Assembly: GCA_017643925.1 (NCBI GenBank)
Contig: JAEPML010000010.1
Span: 62,001-126,000 of the forward strand
Direction: 5' to 3'
Length of the DNA stretch: 64,000 nucleotides
Source: Roseibium sp.
Lineage (GTDB): Bacteria; Pseudomonadota; Alphaproteobacteria; Rhizobiales; Stappiaceae
Part shown: positions 36,847-44,901 of the stretch, one piece after another
Numbering within the stretch: the stretch's first letter is position 1
How the letters are laid out: every line of letters starts with the position of its first letter
Made by a program: the position numbers and the translations under genes
Notes under the pieces: generated by a model
The model's database searches: none
Seen by the model: only the letters and a program-made list of their open reading frames with translations
Told to the model about the DNA's origin: nothing

Positions 36847-37523
36847 GCGAAGCACATTTCCAACCCGAGATTTTTTCGTTTCTCACTGAGCTCTCGGCAA
36901 ACAACAGCAAGGAATGGTTCGACGCGAACAAGGCAGCCTATCAGCGCGCGGTCAAGAAGCCGTCCGACGCGTTTCGGTCCACCTTGTCGGATGCGCTGGC
37001 AAAACTGACCGGGCGCGAAATCGCCTCCAAGCAATTCCGCATCAACCGTGATCTCCGTTTTTCCAAGGACAAGACACCCTATAACACCCATGTCAGAATG
37101 GCATTCTGGCCAAGGGGCGGCCTGTTTGAAGGCCGGGACGCGCAGCCCCCGAGTTTCTTTCTGTCCATCGAGCCGGATCATGTCCGCTTTGGTACTGGCT
37201 GCATGGCGTTTTCCAAGCCCGTTCTTGGCGCTTACCTCGCGATGCTGGAGAAGGACGCAGGGCCGCGTGTCAACGCTCTCTATGAAGCGCTCGAGATCAA
37301 GGGCTTCGAGCGCTCCGAACCCGACCTTGTCAATCCTCCCCGCGGCTTTCCCAGAGATCATGCTTCGGCAGACCTGGCCCGCCACAAGGGGCTTGCGACC
37401 TGGAAGACACTTGAAAATACGGAGCTCCTGCTGAAAAGCGATGCGGCAGAATGCATGGCTGACCAATGGCAGCCGACACTTTCATTTTGGAACTTCCTGA
37501 TCGAAATTCACGAAAAAGCTTGA
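36843..37523 (+). CDS. DUF2461 family protein
   Basis: A protein of 226 residues with the DUF2461 signatures FLTELSANNSKEWFDANKAAY, RINRDLRFSKDKTPYNTHV and FFLSIEPDHVRFGTG. The biochemical role is unknown. The ATG at 36843 overlaps the TfoX-like stop, so the two are coupled. Confidence 0.9.
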   Translation: MSEAHFQPEIFSFLTELSANNSKEWFDANKAAYQRAVKKPSDAFRSTLSDALAKLTGREIASKQFRINRDLRFSKDKTPYNTHVRMAFWPRGGLFEGRDAQPPSFFLSIEPDHVRFGTGCMAFSKPVLGAYLAMLEKDAGPRVNALYEALEIKGFERSEPDLVNPPRGFPRDHASADLARHKGLATWKTLENTELLLKSDAAECMADQWQPTLSFWNFLIEIHEKA

Positions 37524-37581
37524 TCCAAAGCGCTTTGGAACGTATCACCTGCGCAAGTTCCCTCGCAGTTGAAGAGATCCA

Positions 37582-38943
37582 ATGGCTTCCGAAAGAACAC
37601 TGGCCCATCGTTTCCCTGCAGACTTCCAGTTCGGCGTGGCAACCGCCGCCTACCAGATTGAAGGGGCGGTTGCCGAAGACGGTCGCAAGCCAAGCATTTG
37701 GGATGCGTTTTCCAGGATGCCCGGCAGGGTCTACAGGCAGCATTCCGGTGACGTCGCCTGCGATCATTACCATCTCTGGGAAAACGACCTCGACCTGATC
37801 AAGTCCCTGGGTGTCGATGCCTATCGGTTCTCGATCGCCTGGCCGCGCATCCTTCCGGAAGGCCGTGGCCCGGTGAATGAAAAGGGGCTGGATTTCTATG
37901 ATCGCCTGATCGACGGAATGGTGGCACGCGGCCTCAAGGTCTTTCCGACGCTGTATCACTGGGACCTGCCTCTTGCGCTTTCCGGCGATGGCTGCTGGAC
38001 CGCGCGCAGCACGGCCGAGGCCTTCGCAGACTATGCCGAGATCGTTGTAAGGCGACTGGGTGATCGCATGGACGCGCTGGCGACCATGAACGAGCCCTGG
38101 TGCATCTGTCACCTCAGCCACCTTTACGGGATCCATGCACCCGGAGAGAAAAGCACCGACGCGTTTGCGGCGGCCGTCCACACGCTGAACCTGGCGCACG
38201 GTCTCGGCACCCAGGCAGCCCGGTCAGCCAAGCCAGACCTGCCGATGGGCATCGTACTCAACGCACATATCGGTTATCCGGTAGCGGAGACGGTGGAAGA
38301 TGCAGAGGCGACCGAACGCGCATTCCTGTTCAACAACGACATCTATTTCGCACCTGTCTTCGAAGGTCGATACCATCCCGAAATCCTGGAGGCTTTCGGG
38401 GACAAGATGGCCATTCAGGACGGCGACCTGAAAACCATCAACCAACCCCTCGACTGGTGGGGCCTGAATTACTACACGCCGATGCGCATCAAGGCCGACG
38501 CGTCACCAACAGCCGAGTATCCGCGCGCCGGCATAGTACCCCCCGCAGCAAGCGAGGATTTGACGGATATCGGTTGGGAAATCCACGAAGATGGTCTGTC
38601 CGATCTGCTTGCCGAGCTCTACCGGCGATACACGCTACCGCCCTGCTACATCACCGAAAACGGCGCCTGCTACAACGACGAGCCGGTCGACGGTATCATC
38701 GATGATCAACGCCGGATCAACTATCTGGACAAGCACTTCCATGCAACAGCCAATGCACGCGACGCTGGCATCCCGGTCAAAGGCTATTTCCTGTGGAGCC
38801 TGATGGACAATTTTGAATGGGCGGAAGGCTACAAGATGCGTTTCGGCATCGTGCATGTAGACTATGAAACGCTGGTCAGAACCTTGAAGAACAGCGCCTA
38901 CTGGTACCTTGACCTGATCAAGGAACACCAAAAAACAAGATAA
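37582..38943 (+). CDS. GH1 family beta-glucosidase
   Basis: A protein of 453 residues, the usual GH1 length. It begins with the family signature FPADFQFGVATAAYQIEGA. The acid/base glutamate is in TMNEPW and the nucleophile in YITENGAC. GH1 enzymes cleave beta-glucosides or beta-galactosides by a retaining mechanism. No signal peptide is present, so it is cytoplasmic. It is followed on the same strand by the multicopper oxidase gene. Confidence 0.95.
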   Translation: MASERTLAHRFPADFQFGVATAAYQIEGAVAEDGRKPSIWDAFSRMPGRVYRQHSGDVACDHYHLWENDLDLIKSLGVDAYRFSIAWPRILPEGRGPVNEKGLDFYDRLIDGMVARGLKVFPTLYHWDLPLALSGDGCWTARSTAEAFADYAEIVVRRLGDRMDALATMNEPWCICHLSHLYGIHAPGEKSTDAFAAAVHTLNLAHGLGTQAARSAKPDLPMGIVLNAHIGYPVAETVEDAEATERAFLFNNDIYFAPVFEGRYHPEILEAFGDKMAIQDGDLKTINQPLDWWGLNYYTPMRIKADASPTAEYPRAGIVPPAASEDLTDIGWEIHEDGLSDLLAELYRRYTLPPCYITENGACYNDEPVDGIIDDQRRINYLDKHFHATANARDAGIPVKGYFLWSLMDNFEWAEGYKMRFGIVHVDYETLVRTLKNSAYWYLDLIKEHQKTR

Positions 38944-39024
38944 GCTTCGGCTTGACCTTCCTGCTGCTGGAACCACCATATTCCCTGAACAGAAATCTGG
39001 TGGCAACAGCCAAGGGAGTTTCAG

Positions 39025-40410
39025 TTGGATCGAAGGCTATTTCTCAAAGGCACGCTCGCGAGCGGTGCAAGCACCTTGTTGCCGCGCCTTTCCCTGGCCA
39101 AATCGAGCGACGGGTTCTTCGAGCTGGAAGCGGGCAAGAGCCAGGCCAAGCTCTACGGCGACCAGGGCCCCTTCTCTGATCTTTGGCTCTATAACGGGCA
39201 ATTGCCTGGCCCCGAGATAAGGGCCAAGCAGGGCGAACGCGTTCGCGTTCGGTTCACCAACAGGTTGGACGAACCGACCTCGATCCATTGGCATGGCATT
39301 CGTATTGACAATGCCATGGATGGTGTTGCCGGTCTCACACAGCCAGCAGTGAAGCCCGGCGAGAGCTTCGACTATGATTTCGTGGCGCCCGATGCCGGCA
39401 CATACTGGTATCACGCGCACAACATGAGCTGGAACCAGGTTCCCCGTGGCTTGTCCGGTGCCTTGATCATCGAGGAGGCCAACGAACCTTTCCCCGTTGA
39501 AAATGACCTCACGTTGATCCTGAACGACTGGCGCCTTGACGAGGACGGCGCGCTGGACACGGACAGCTTTGGCGCACGGATGGATTTCTCCCATGCGGGT
39601 CGTTTGGGCAACTGGCTCACGGTCAACGGCACATCCCTGCCGGACATTCCGCTGCAGGCCGGTCGCTGGCACCGGCTGCGCCTCATCAACACTTCGGCGT
39701 CCCGCGTTCTGGACATTGCCCCTGCCCGCTTCGGTGCAAAGCTGATCGGACTCGATGGCCAGTGTTTCGGCGAGGCCCGGGACGTCGAGGGCACCGTGCA
39801 ACTCTCTCCCGCCCAACGCATGGACCTCGTCATGCGGCCCGAGACCGTGGGGACAATTCCCTTCGAGATGATGACCGGCCAGCCGTTTACGTTCGCGAAT
39901 TTCCAGGTGAGTGCGTCCGAACCTGACGATCAGCCGCTCACACTGCCAGGCGTCAACAGATTGCCCGAACCGGACCTCTCAAAAGCCCGCACCCTGCCAC
40001 TTGTCATGGCAGGCGGCGCCATGGGCGGAATGCGCAGCCTGATGAAAGACGGCAAAGAGCTGGACATGCGTCAAATGATGGAAGCCGGGCTGTTCTGGGC
40101 CTTCAATGGCGATGCCGGCATGCAGGACGCCCCGTTCTTCTCGGCAAAACGGGGCGAGTCGATCATCCTTGAAAGCCGCAACGATACGACGTTTGCCCAT
40201 GCCATGCACATTCATGGGCATCACTTCCGGGTTCTGGAGCGAAACGGGGACACTTTGGAACATCAGGACTGGCGTGACACGTTCACCACTGTTCCGCGCG
40301 AGACAGTCCGGATCGCCTTCGTCGCGGACAATCCCGGCAAATGGCTGACCCATTGCCACATGCTGGGACATGCCGCATCCGGAATGATGACGTGGTTCGG
40401 GGTATCCTGA
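39025..40410 (+). CDS. Tat-exported multicopper oxidase
   Basis: A protein of 461 residues of the CueO/laccase type. The N-terminus RRLFLKGTLASGAS is a twin-arginine signal. All copper-ligand motifs are visible: HWHG, HAH (YWYHAHNMS), HAMHIHGH and the C-terminal HCHMLGHAASGMM with the T1 cysteine. A methionine-bearing segment (AMGGMRSLMKDG...MRQMM) resembles the copper-responsive Met-rich insert of CueO. It starts with TTG, supported by GGGAG six bases upstream. It probably oxidises Cu(I) or phenolics in the periplasm. Confidence 0.93.
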   Translation: MDRRLFLKGTLASGASTLLPRLSLAKSSDGFFELEAGKSQAKLYGDQGPFSDLWLYNGQLPGPEIRAKQGERVRVRFTNRLDEPTSIHWHGIRIDNAMDGVAGLTQPAVKPGESFDYDFVAPDAGTYWYHAHNMSWNQVPRGLSGALIIEEANEPFPVENDLTLILNDWRLDEDGALDTDSFGARMDFSHAGRLGNWLTVNGTSLPDIPLQAGRWHRLRLINTSASRVLDIAPARFGAKLIGLDGQCFGEARDVEGTVQLSPAQRMDLVMRPETVGTIPFEMMTGQPFTFANFQVSASEPDDQPLTLPGVNRLPEPDLSKARTLPLVMAGGAMGGMRSLMKDGKELDMRQMMEAGLFWAFNGDAGMQDAPFFSAKRGESIILESRNDTTFAHAMHIHGHHFRVLERNGDTLEHQDWRDTFTTVPRETVRIAFVADNPGKWLTHCHMLGHAASGMMTWFGVS

Positions 40411-40490
40411 GGAACAGACGAAAACGATGGATCAACTGACCTCGTTCAAGCTGATCTGAAGCGATTGGGGGGAAGGTGTGTCAGCGGGAA

Positions 40491-42260
40491 TTACAGCTTG
40501 TCCAGTGACCTGATTTGCCTGAGTGCAGCCTCGATCTTCAGCTCAAGCATCTTCTTTCCGTATTCGCCGCTGGCGAGCGACGGGTCTCCGATGACACCCG
40601 TTTCGCCGGACTGGTCAAGTTGACCCGGAAGGACCTGGTTGCCGACGCGGACGCCTTCCGGCCGCAGGGCAAGCACTTCGGAGGTATCGCGGATACCAGC
40701 GTGGGTACCGATCTGCTCCATTGAATAGCCCGCCTGTTTCAGCCATTCGATCTGGCCGTTCCGCTCCGGGAAATAGTAATCGCCGATGTGGAACACCTGT
40801 TGCGGGTCCGGTTGACCACCCCACCAGCTTGAACCGATACTGTCAGCGACCTTCGACTGTGAGGCCTGGTTGCCACCGCTGTCACCAATCAGATAGACGC
40901 GGGTAAAACCGTGCTGCAAAAGGCTTTCCGCTGTGCGGCTAAGGATCTCCTGAAAGGTTTCTTCGGAAATCGAAATCGTGCCAGGAAACCGCATGTGCCC
41001 GGAAGGCGGGTCGATTTGCCCTTCCGGTACATAGGTTACGACGGGTGCAACCATCGTGTTGCCCAGACGCCGCGCGATTTCCTCCGCAGCGTGCCGAACG
41101 ACAATATTGTGTTTGCCCAGCACCACGTGAGGACCGTTCTGCTCGACACCACCCGTCGGGATGATCACCTGTCGATATCCCGCGTCCAGCGCCTCCCGAA
41201 CCTCGGTCCAGGTCAGTTCTTCCAGGTGCAGCGACCGCAATTCCTTGGAACTTGCAGCCTCCAGATCCTGTGCGTGGCCAAGCACCACGAGGCCGGTCAG
41301 AGCGAACAGCGACATAACCTTGCGAACATTCCGGCCGATGCGTCGGCCAGCCCAGACAAAGGGCTTCCAGATCATTTCATGAGAGGATTCGAAGGGGTTA
41401 TTCACCTCACCATAAAGACCGAGCCGAAAGTCTTCACGCTCCTTGGGCACGTAAAGCGTGCCGAACAGTTTGTCCCACCAGGAAAAGATGAAGCCCATGT
41501 TCTTGTCGAGGTGGCGCTCTTCACTGGAGTGATGGATCTGGTGCATCGCGGGGCTGACGAGCAGGCCGCTCAGCCAGGTCGGATAGGACAGCCAGATATG
41601 GGAGTGTCGCAGGTTGTAGCCGAAGATGTAGAACAGGAAGATTCCACCATTGATCCCAAGGATCGCAACAACGCCCGGCGCCGAACCGATCACCGACAGC
41701 CAGAGCAGGCGCGCAGCCCCCTCGCACAGGATGACAAGGCCACCGGTAACGAGCAGGTCGACCGGTGAGGCCCGAAACACCGTGATCGGCGTCAGCACTT
41801 CTGCCGAATGATGAACCTTGTGAAACTCCCAGAGGATCGGAACCTTGTGCTGGAGATAATGCGAGAAGAAGATCCCGAAATCAAAGGCAAGAAGGATGAG
41901 CACCGAAAAGGCTGCCATCTCGAAGAACCCGTATTCCGGCGTATCGGTAGCACCGGTCGTTGTGCTCCAGAATTCGCTGAGATTTGCGCCCAGCCAGGCC
42001 AGTGGCAGCGCGACAAGCGCGCCCTTGATCAGCGCAAGCCAGAAATAGAAAAGGTAATCCTGCTTTGCTGACCGGTGAAGGAACACCTCCTTGGGGAAAC
42101 AGTAGCGCAGGAAACCCACGGCGGGTTTGCGGACGCGATAAAGAACATAGGCAATCACGATTGCCGAAACCACATAGACGATGAAGAGTCGCTCCGAGGG
42201 CAGACCGGGTGCAAACAAGGCCCTCATCAACGGGTCGAAAACTTTGTTCAGCGAATCCAT
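40491..42260 (-). CDS. Fusion: sterol desaturase/fatty-acid hydroxylase + creatininase-family amidohydrolase
   Basis: One uninterrupted frame of 589 residues. Residues 1 to about 320 form a membrane di-iron hydroxylase with several transmembrane helices and the histidine boxes HYLQH, HKVHH and HQIHH. Residues about 345-589 form a creatininase-type domain with IPTGGVEQNGPH, PEGQIDPPSGHMRFPG and DSGGNQ. Between them, MSLFALTGLVVLGHAQD reads like a signal peptide or membrane helix, which would put the creatininase part in the periplasm. Such a fusion is unusual. It may reflect an in-frame join of two neighbouring genes. The substrates are unknown. Confidence 0.82.
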   Translation of the reverse strand: MDSLNKVFDPLMRALFAPGLPSERLFIVYVVSAIVIAYVLYRVRKPAVGFLRYCFPKEVFLHRSAKQDYLFYFWLALIKGALVALPLAWLGANLSEFWSTTTGATDTPEYGFFEMAAFSVLILLAFDFGIFFSHYLQHKVPILWEFHKVHHSAEVLTPITVFRASPVDLLVTGGLVILCEGAARLLWLSVIGSAPGVVAILGINGGIFLFYIFGYNLRHSHIWLSYPTWLSGLLVSPAMHQIHHSSEERHLDKNMGFIFSWWDKLFGTLYVPKEREDFRLGLYGEVNNPFESSHEMIWKPFVWAGRRIGRNVRKVMSLFALTGLVVLGHAQDLEAASSKELRSLHLEELTWTEVREALDAGYRQVIIPTGGVEQNGPHVVLGKHNIVVRHAAEEIARRLGNTMVAPVVTYVPEGQIDPPSGHMRFPGTISISEETFQEILSRTAESLLQHGFTRVYLIGDSGGNQASQSKVADSIGSSWWGGQPDPQQVFHIGDYYFPERNGQIEWLKQAGYSMEQIGTHAGIRDTSEVLALRPEGVRVGNQVLPGQLDQSGETGVIGDPSLASGEYGKKMLELKIEAALRQIRSLDKL

Positions 42261-42350
42261 GGCCAGCTCAACCGCTTGTCTCGTATGGGAGACAAACTAG
42301 TACGGTAAGATTAACCAGAGATTTCGTTTCAAAATCGGATTTTGCCGATC

Positions 42351-43145
42351 TCAGACCGCTATCGGTGCGGCTATGTGGGGATGAGGATCGTAACCCACGA
42401 GTTCGAAGTCTTCATAGCGGAACGAAAACAGATCCGTCACATCCGGATTGATCTTCATCTCCGGCAGCGCACGGGGCGATCTCGTGAGCTGTTCGCGCGC
42501 CTGGTCAAAGTGGTTCGAATAAAGATGCGCATCGCCAAAAGTGTGCACGAAATCGCCCGGCTTGAGACCCGTGACCTGCGCCACCATCATGGTCAGCAGC
42601 GCATAGGAGGCGATATTGAACGGAACGCCCAGGAACACATCTGCCGACCTCTGATAGAGCTGGCAGGAAAGCTTGCCATCCGCGACGTAGAACTGAAACA
42701 GCGAGTGACAGGGTGGCAGCGCCATTTCGTCCACCAGTGCCGGGTTCCAGGCCGACACGATCAGGCGTCGGCTTTCCGGGTTGGTGCGGATCATCGTGAG
42801 CAGGTTTGCGATCTGGTCGATGGAGCGGCCGTCAGGCGCTGGCCACGACCGCCACTGATACCCGTAGACCGGCCCAAGCTCGCCGTTCTCGTCTGCCCAG
42901 TCGTCCCAGATCTTGACGCCGTTTTCCTTCAGGTAGGCGATGTTGGTGTCCCCGGCCAGAAACCAGAGCAATTCGTGAATGATCGACCTGAGGTGCAGTT
43001 TCTTGGTCGTGACCACCGGAAAGCCTTCTGACAGGTCGAAACGCATCTGGTGACCGAAGATCGATCGCGTACCGGTTCCGGTGCGGTCTCCCCTGTCGAC
43101 CCCTTCGTCCAGAATTTTCTGCAGAAGATCCAGATACTGCTGCAC
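42351..43145 (-). CDS. thyA: Thymidylate synthase
   Basis: ThyA methylates dUMP to dTMP using methylene-tetrahydrofolate. With a GTG start at 43145 the protein is exactly 264 residues, as in E. coli, and begins [15 protein letters not shown]. The catalytic cysteine is in [13 protein letters not shown]; the RSADVFLG and DAHLYSNH motifs are present. The longer frame to 43307 lacks conservation. An AAGGG precedes the GTG. It is convergent in function with folA. Confidence 0.96.
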   Translation of the reverse strand: MQQYLDLLQKILDEGVDRGDRTGTGTRSIFGHQMRFDLSEGFPVVTTKKLHLRSIIHELLWFLAGDTNIAYLKENGVKIWDDWADENGELGPVYGYQWRSWPAPDGRSIDQIANLLTMIRTNPESRRLIVSAWNPALVDEMALPPCHSLFQFYVADGKLSCQLYQRSADVFLGVPFNIASYALLTMMVAQVTGLKPGDFVHTFGDAHLYSNHFDQAREQLTRSPRALPEMKINPDVTDLFSFRYEDFELVGYDPHPHIAAPIAV

Positions 43146-43340
43146 GGTGCTGCCCTTTTTCACGAATTTGGCGGATTGAACCAGACTGCAGCCAATGTCG
43201 CAGATTTTGGCAAAAACGCAGCCCCTCGCCCGAACTTTCCCCAGATCCCGGTGGCCGGACTGTGGATGAGCTTTGTCGGCAAAGCGCCCCTGTGGCCGCA
43301 AAGACACTTTATTTTCAAGGCCGCAGCCCCTATATCAGGG

Positions 43341-43674
43341 GTGCTGGTTCGCCAGCTATGGCAATAAACTGTCAGTGCAATAAACCTATCGGACCCGGGG
43401 GCGGTACCCGGCGCCTCCACCCAAGGCCATGAGGCTTAAACCACGGAAATCTCATGGGTTTCGGCGGGGGCGAAATAGGATCGACGAGGGCGTAAAGACT
43501 GTGCTTTTGCTCGGCATTGTACCACCGTTATCGGGCTGTTCTAATAGTTGCAAACGACAACTATGCTATGGACAACGCTGTCGCTGCGTAATGCAGTGCC
43601 AGTAGTCCTTTAAAGCCCTGCTGGATTAGCACCGGCAGGCGGGGTTCGGAGGCACCTGGCAACAGAAGCCTCCA
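43341..43674 (+). ncRNA. ssrA: Transfer-messenger RNA, circularly permuted two-piece form
   Basis: The acceptor piece comes first: a T-arm CCGGG-GGCGGTA-CCCGG then CGCCTCC (43412-43418) and ACC, without a complete encoded CCA. After an intervening segment the coding piece begins with GGGGGCG (43466-43472), which pairs fully with CGCCTCC as the acceptor stem, followed by a D-arm-like GATCGACGAGG. The tag frame at 43550-43591 encodes ANDNYAMDNAVAA. The gene ends in a GGAGGC...GCCTCC hairpin near 43673. The order is typical of alphaproteobacteria, where the precursor is cut into two RNAs. The 5' boundary is approximate. Confidence 0.92.
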
Positions 43675-43854
43675 CCTGACATTCTCTCTACAAGTTGCGC
43701 TGGAAAATGCCTCCAGGGTTCAGATTTCCGTACTTCTAGCAAGGTGGCGGCACATTAATCTGGGTTCACCGGGAAAAGAGCCTTTTCTTTTTGGCTCCAG
43801 AGCGTCAATGTGCTGCTGATAAACGAGATTCCCAGCGAGATTCGACGAAAACTG

Positions 43855-44433
43855 ATGTCTGAAGACCTTCTGCGATACGACATACTGATCCAGGACGCGC
43901 TGCGTGGCGCGGTCAAGAAAATCCTTGCCGAAGTCGGACGCACCGGCCTGCCCGGAGACCATCATTTCTACATTGCCTTCGACACCAATGCGCCTGGCGT
44001 GCGGATTTCGCAACGCCTCAAGGAGCGGTACCCGCAGGAAATGACAATCGTGCTGCAGCACCAGTTCTGGGACCTCAATATCGGCGAGCACGCCTTCGAG
44101 GTTGGACTGTCCTTCGGAGGTGTACCGGAAAAGCTCCTGGTGCCATTCTCGGCGATCAAGGGCTTCTTCGATCCCTCGGTTCAGTTCGCGCTCGAATTCG
44201 ATCCAGGCAAGACGGCCGAGGAACTGCCCGAGGAATTGCTGGAAGCCGTTGAGGAGCTCGCCAAGGCGGAACAGGAACACGCGGAAAACGAAGCAAAGAC
44301 AGCCGAGACCAACGACGACAAGCAAGCCGCTACTGCATCCAAGGCTGAACCGGAAAAGTCCGAGGAAAAAGGCACGGATAGTGACGGTGGCGGGGAAGTC
44401 GTCTCCCTCGACGCATTCCGCAAGAAAACCTGA
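43855..44433 (+). CDS. sspB: SspB-alpha, ClpXP adaptor for ssrA-tagged proteins
   Basis: A protein of 192 residues. The conserved core is LLRYDILIQDALRGAVKKIL, EVGRTGLPGDHHFYIAFDT and QEMTIVLQHQFWDL, as in Caulobacter SspB-alpha. A flexible acidic tail rich in E, K and A follows, ending VVSLDAFRKK, which fits a ClpX-binding end. It tethers ssrA-tagged proteins to ClpXP. It lies 180 bases after the tmRNA gene that makes the tag. The ATG at 43855 matches the family start; a GTG at 43810 is less likely. Confidence 0.94.
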   Translation: MSEDLLRYDILIQDALRGAVKKILAEVGRTGLPGDHHFYIAFDTNAPGVRISQRLKERYPQEMTIVLQHQFWDLNIGEHAFEVGLSFGGVPEKLLVPFSAIKGFFDPSVQFALEFDPGKTAEELPEELLEAVEELAKAEQEHAENEAKTAETNDDKQAATASKAEPEKSEEKGTDSDGGGEVVSLDAFRKKT

Positions 44434-44448
44434 CAGGCGGGGTAATCC

Positions 44449-44670
44449 ATGAGCGCGGAGATCATCAATCTGCGCCAAGCGCGCAAGCAGAAACAGCGGC
44501 AGACGAAAGAAAAAACCGCTGAAGACAATCGCCGCAAATTTGGACGATCAAAGGCCGAACGCGAGGCTGCACGCCGCCGCCGTGAGGAACTTGAAAATCA
44601 GGTCGATGGTCACCGACTCGACACCCCGGCCAGACAGTCTGTCGAGACAGACGAAAACGACCTTGCCTGA
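44449..44670 (+). CDS. DUF4169 small basic protein
   Basis: A protein of 73 residues, highly charged and helical, with the family start EIINLRQARKQKQR and FGRSKAEREAARRR. It lies 15 bases after sspB. The role is unknown; the conserved order with sspB in this group suggests shared transcription. Confidence 0.85.
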   Translation: MSAEIINLRQARKQKQRQTKEKTAEDNRRKFGRSKAEREAARRRREELENQVDGHRLDTPARQSVETDENDLA

Positions 44671-44676
44671 CAATCC

Positions 44677-44901
44677 ATGACGCTCGTCAAACGCTCCATC
44701 ACCCTGCATGGTCATCGGACGAGTCTCGCGCTTGAGCCGGAATTCTGGAGCGTGATCGAAGATCACATCAAGCGGGAGAGCCGCTCGCTCGCAAGTCTGG
44801 TTGCGGAGATCGACGACAACCGGGATCCTGAAGATCCGCTCTCGTCAGCCGTCAGGGTCTGGGTGCTGGGGATTGCACTTTCCGGCGTGAGCGAAGCCTA
44901 A
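44677..44901 (+). CDS. Ribbon-helix-helix domain protein
   Basis: A protein of 74 residues. VKRSITLHGHRTSLALEPEFWSVIEDHIKRESRSLASLV matches the RHH_4 domain: a beta strand, then two helices. These proteins are DNA-binding or partner-binding dimers. It lies six bases after DUF4169 and overlaps the AsmA gene on the other strand by four bases at its end. Confidence 0.87.
   Translation: MTLVKRSITLHGHRTSLALEPEFWSVIEDHIKRESRSLASLVAEIDDNRDPEDPLSSAVRVWVLGIALSGVSEA

Noticed and set aside
43720..44478. A 252-codon minus-strand ORF over sspB
   Set aside because: The opposite strand encodes the clearly conserved SspB; the ORF is a complementary-strand shadow.
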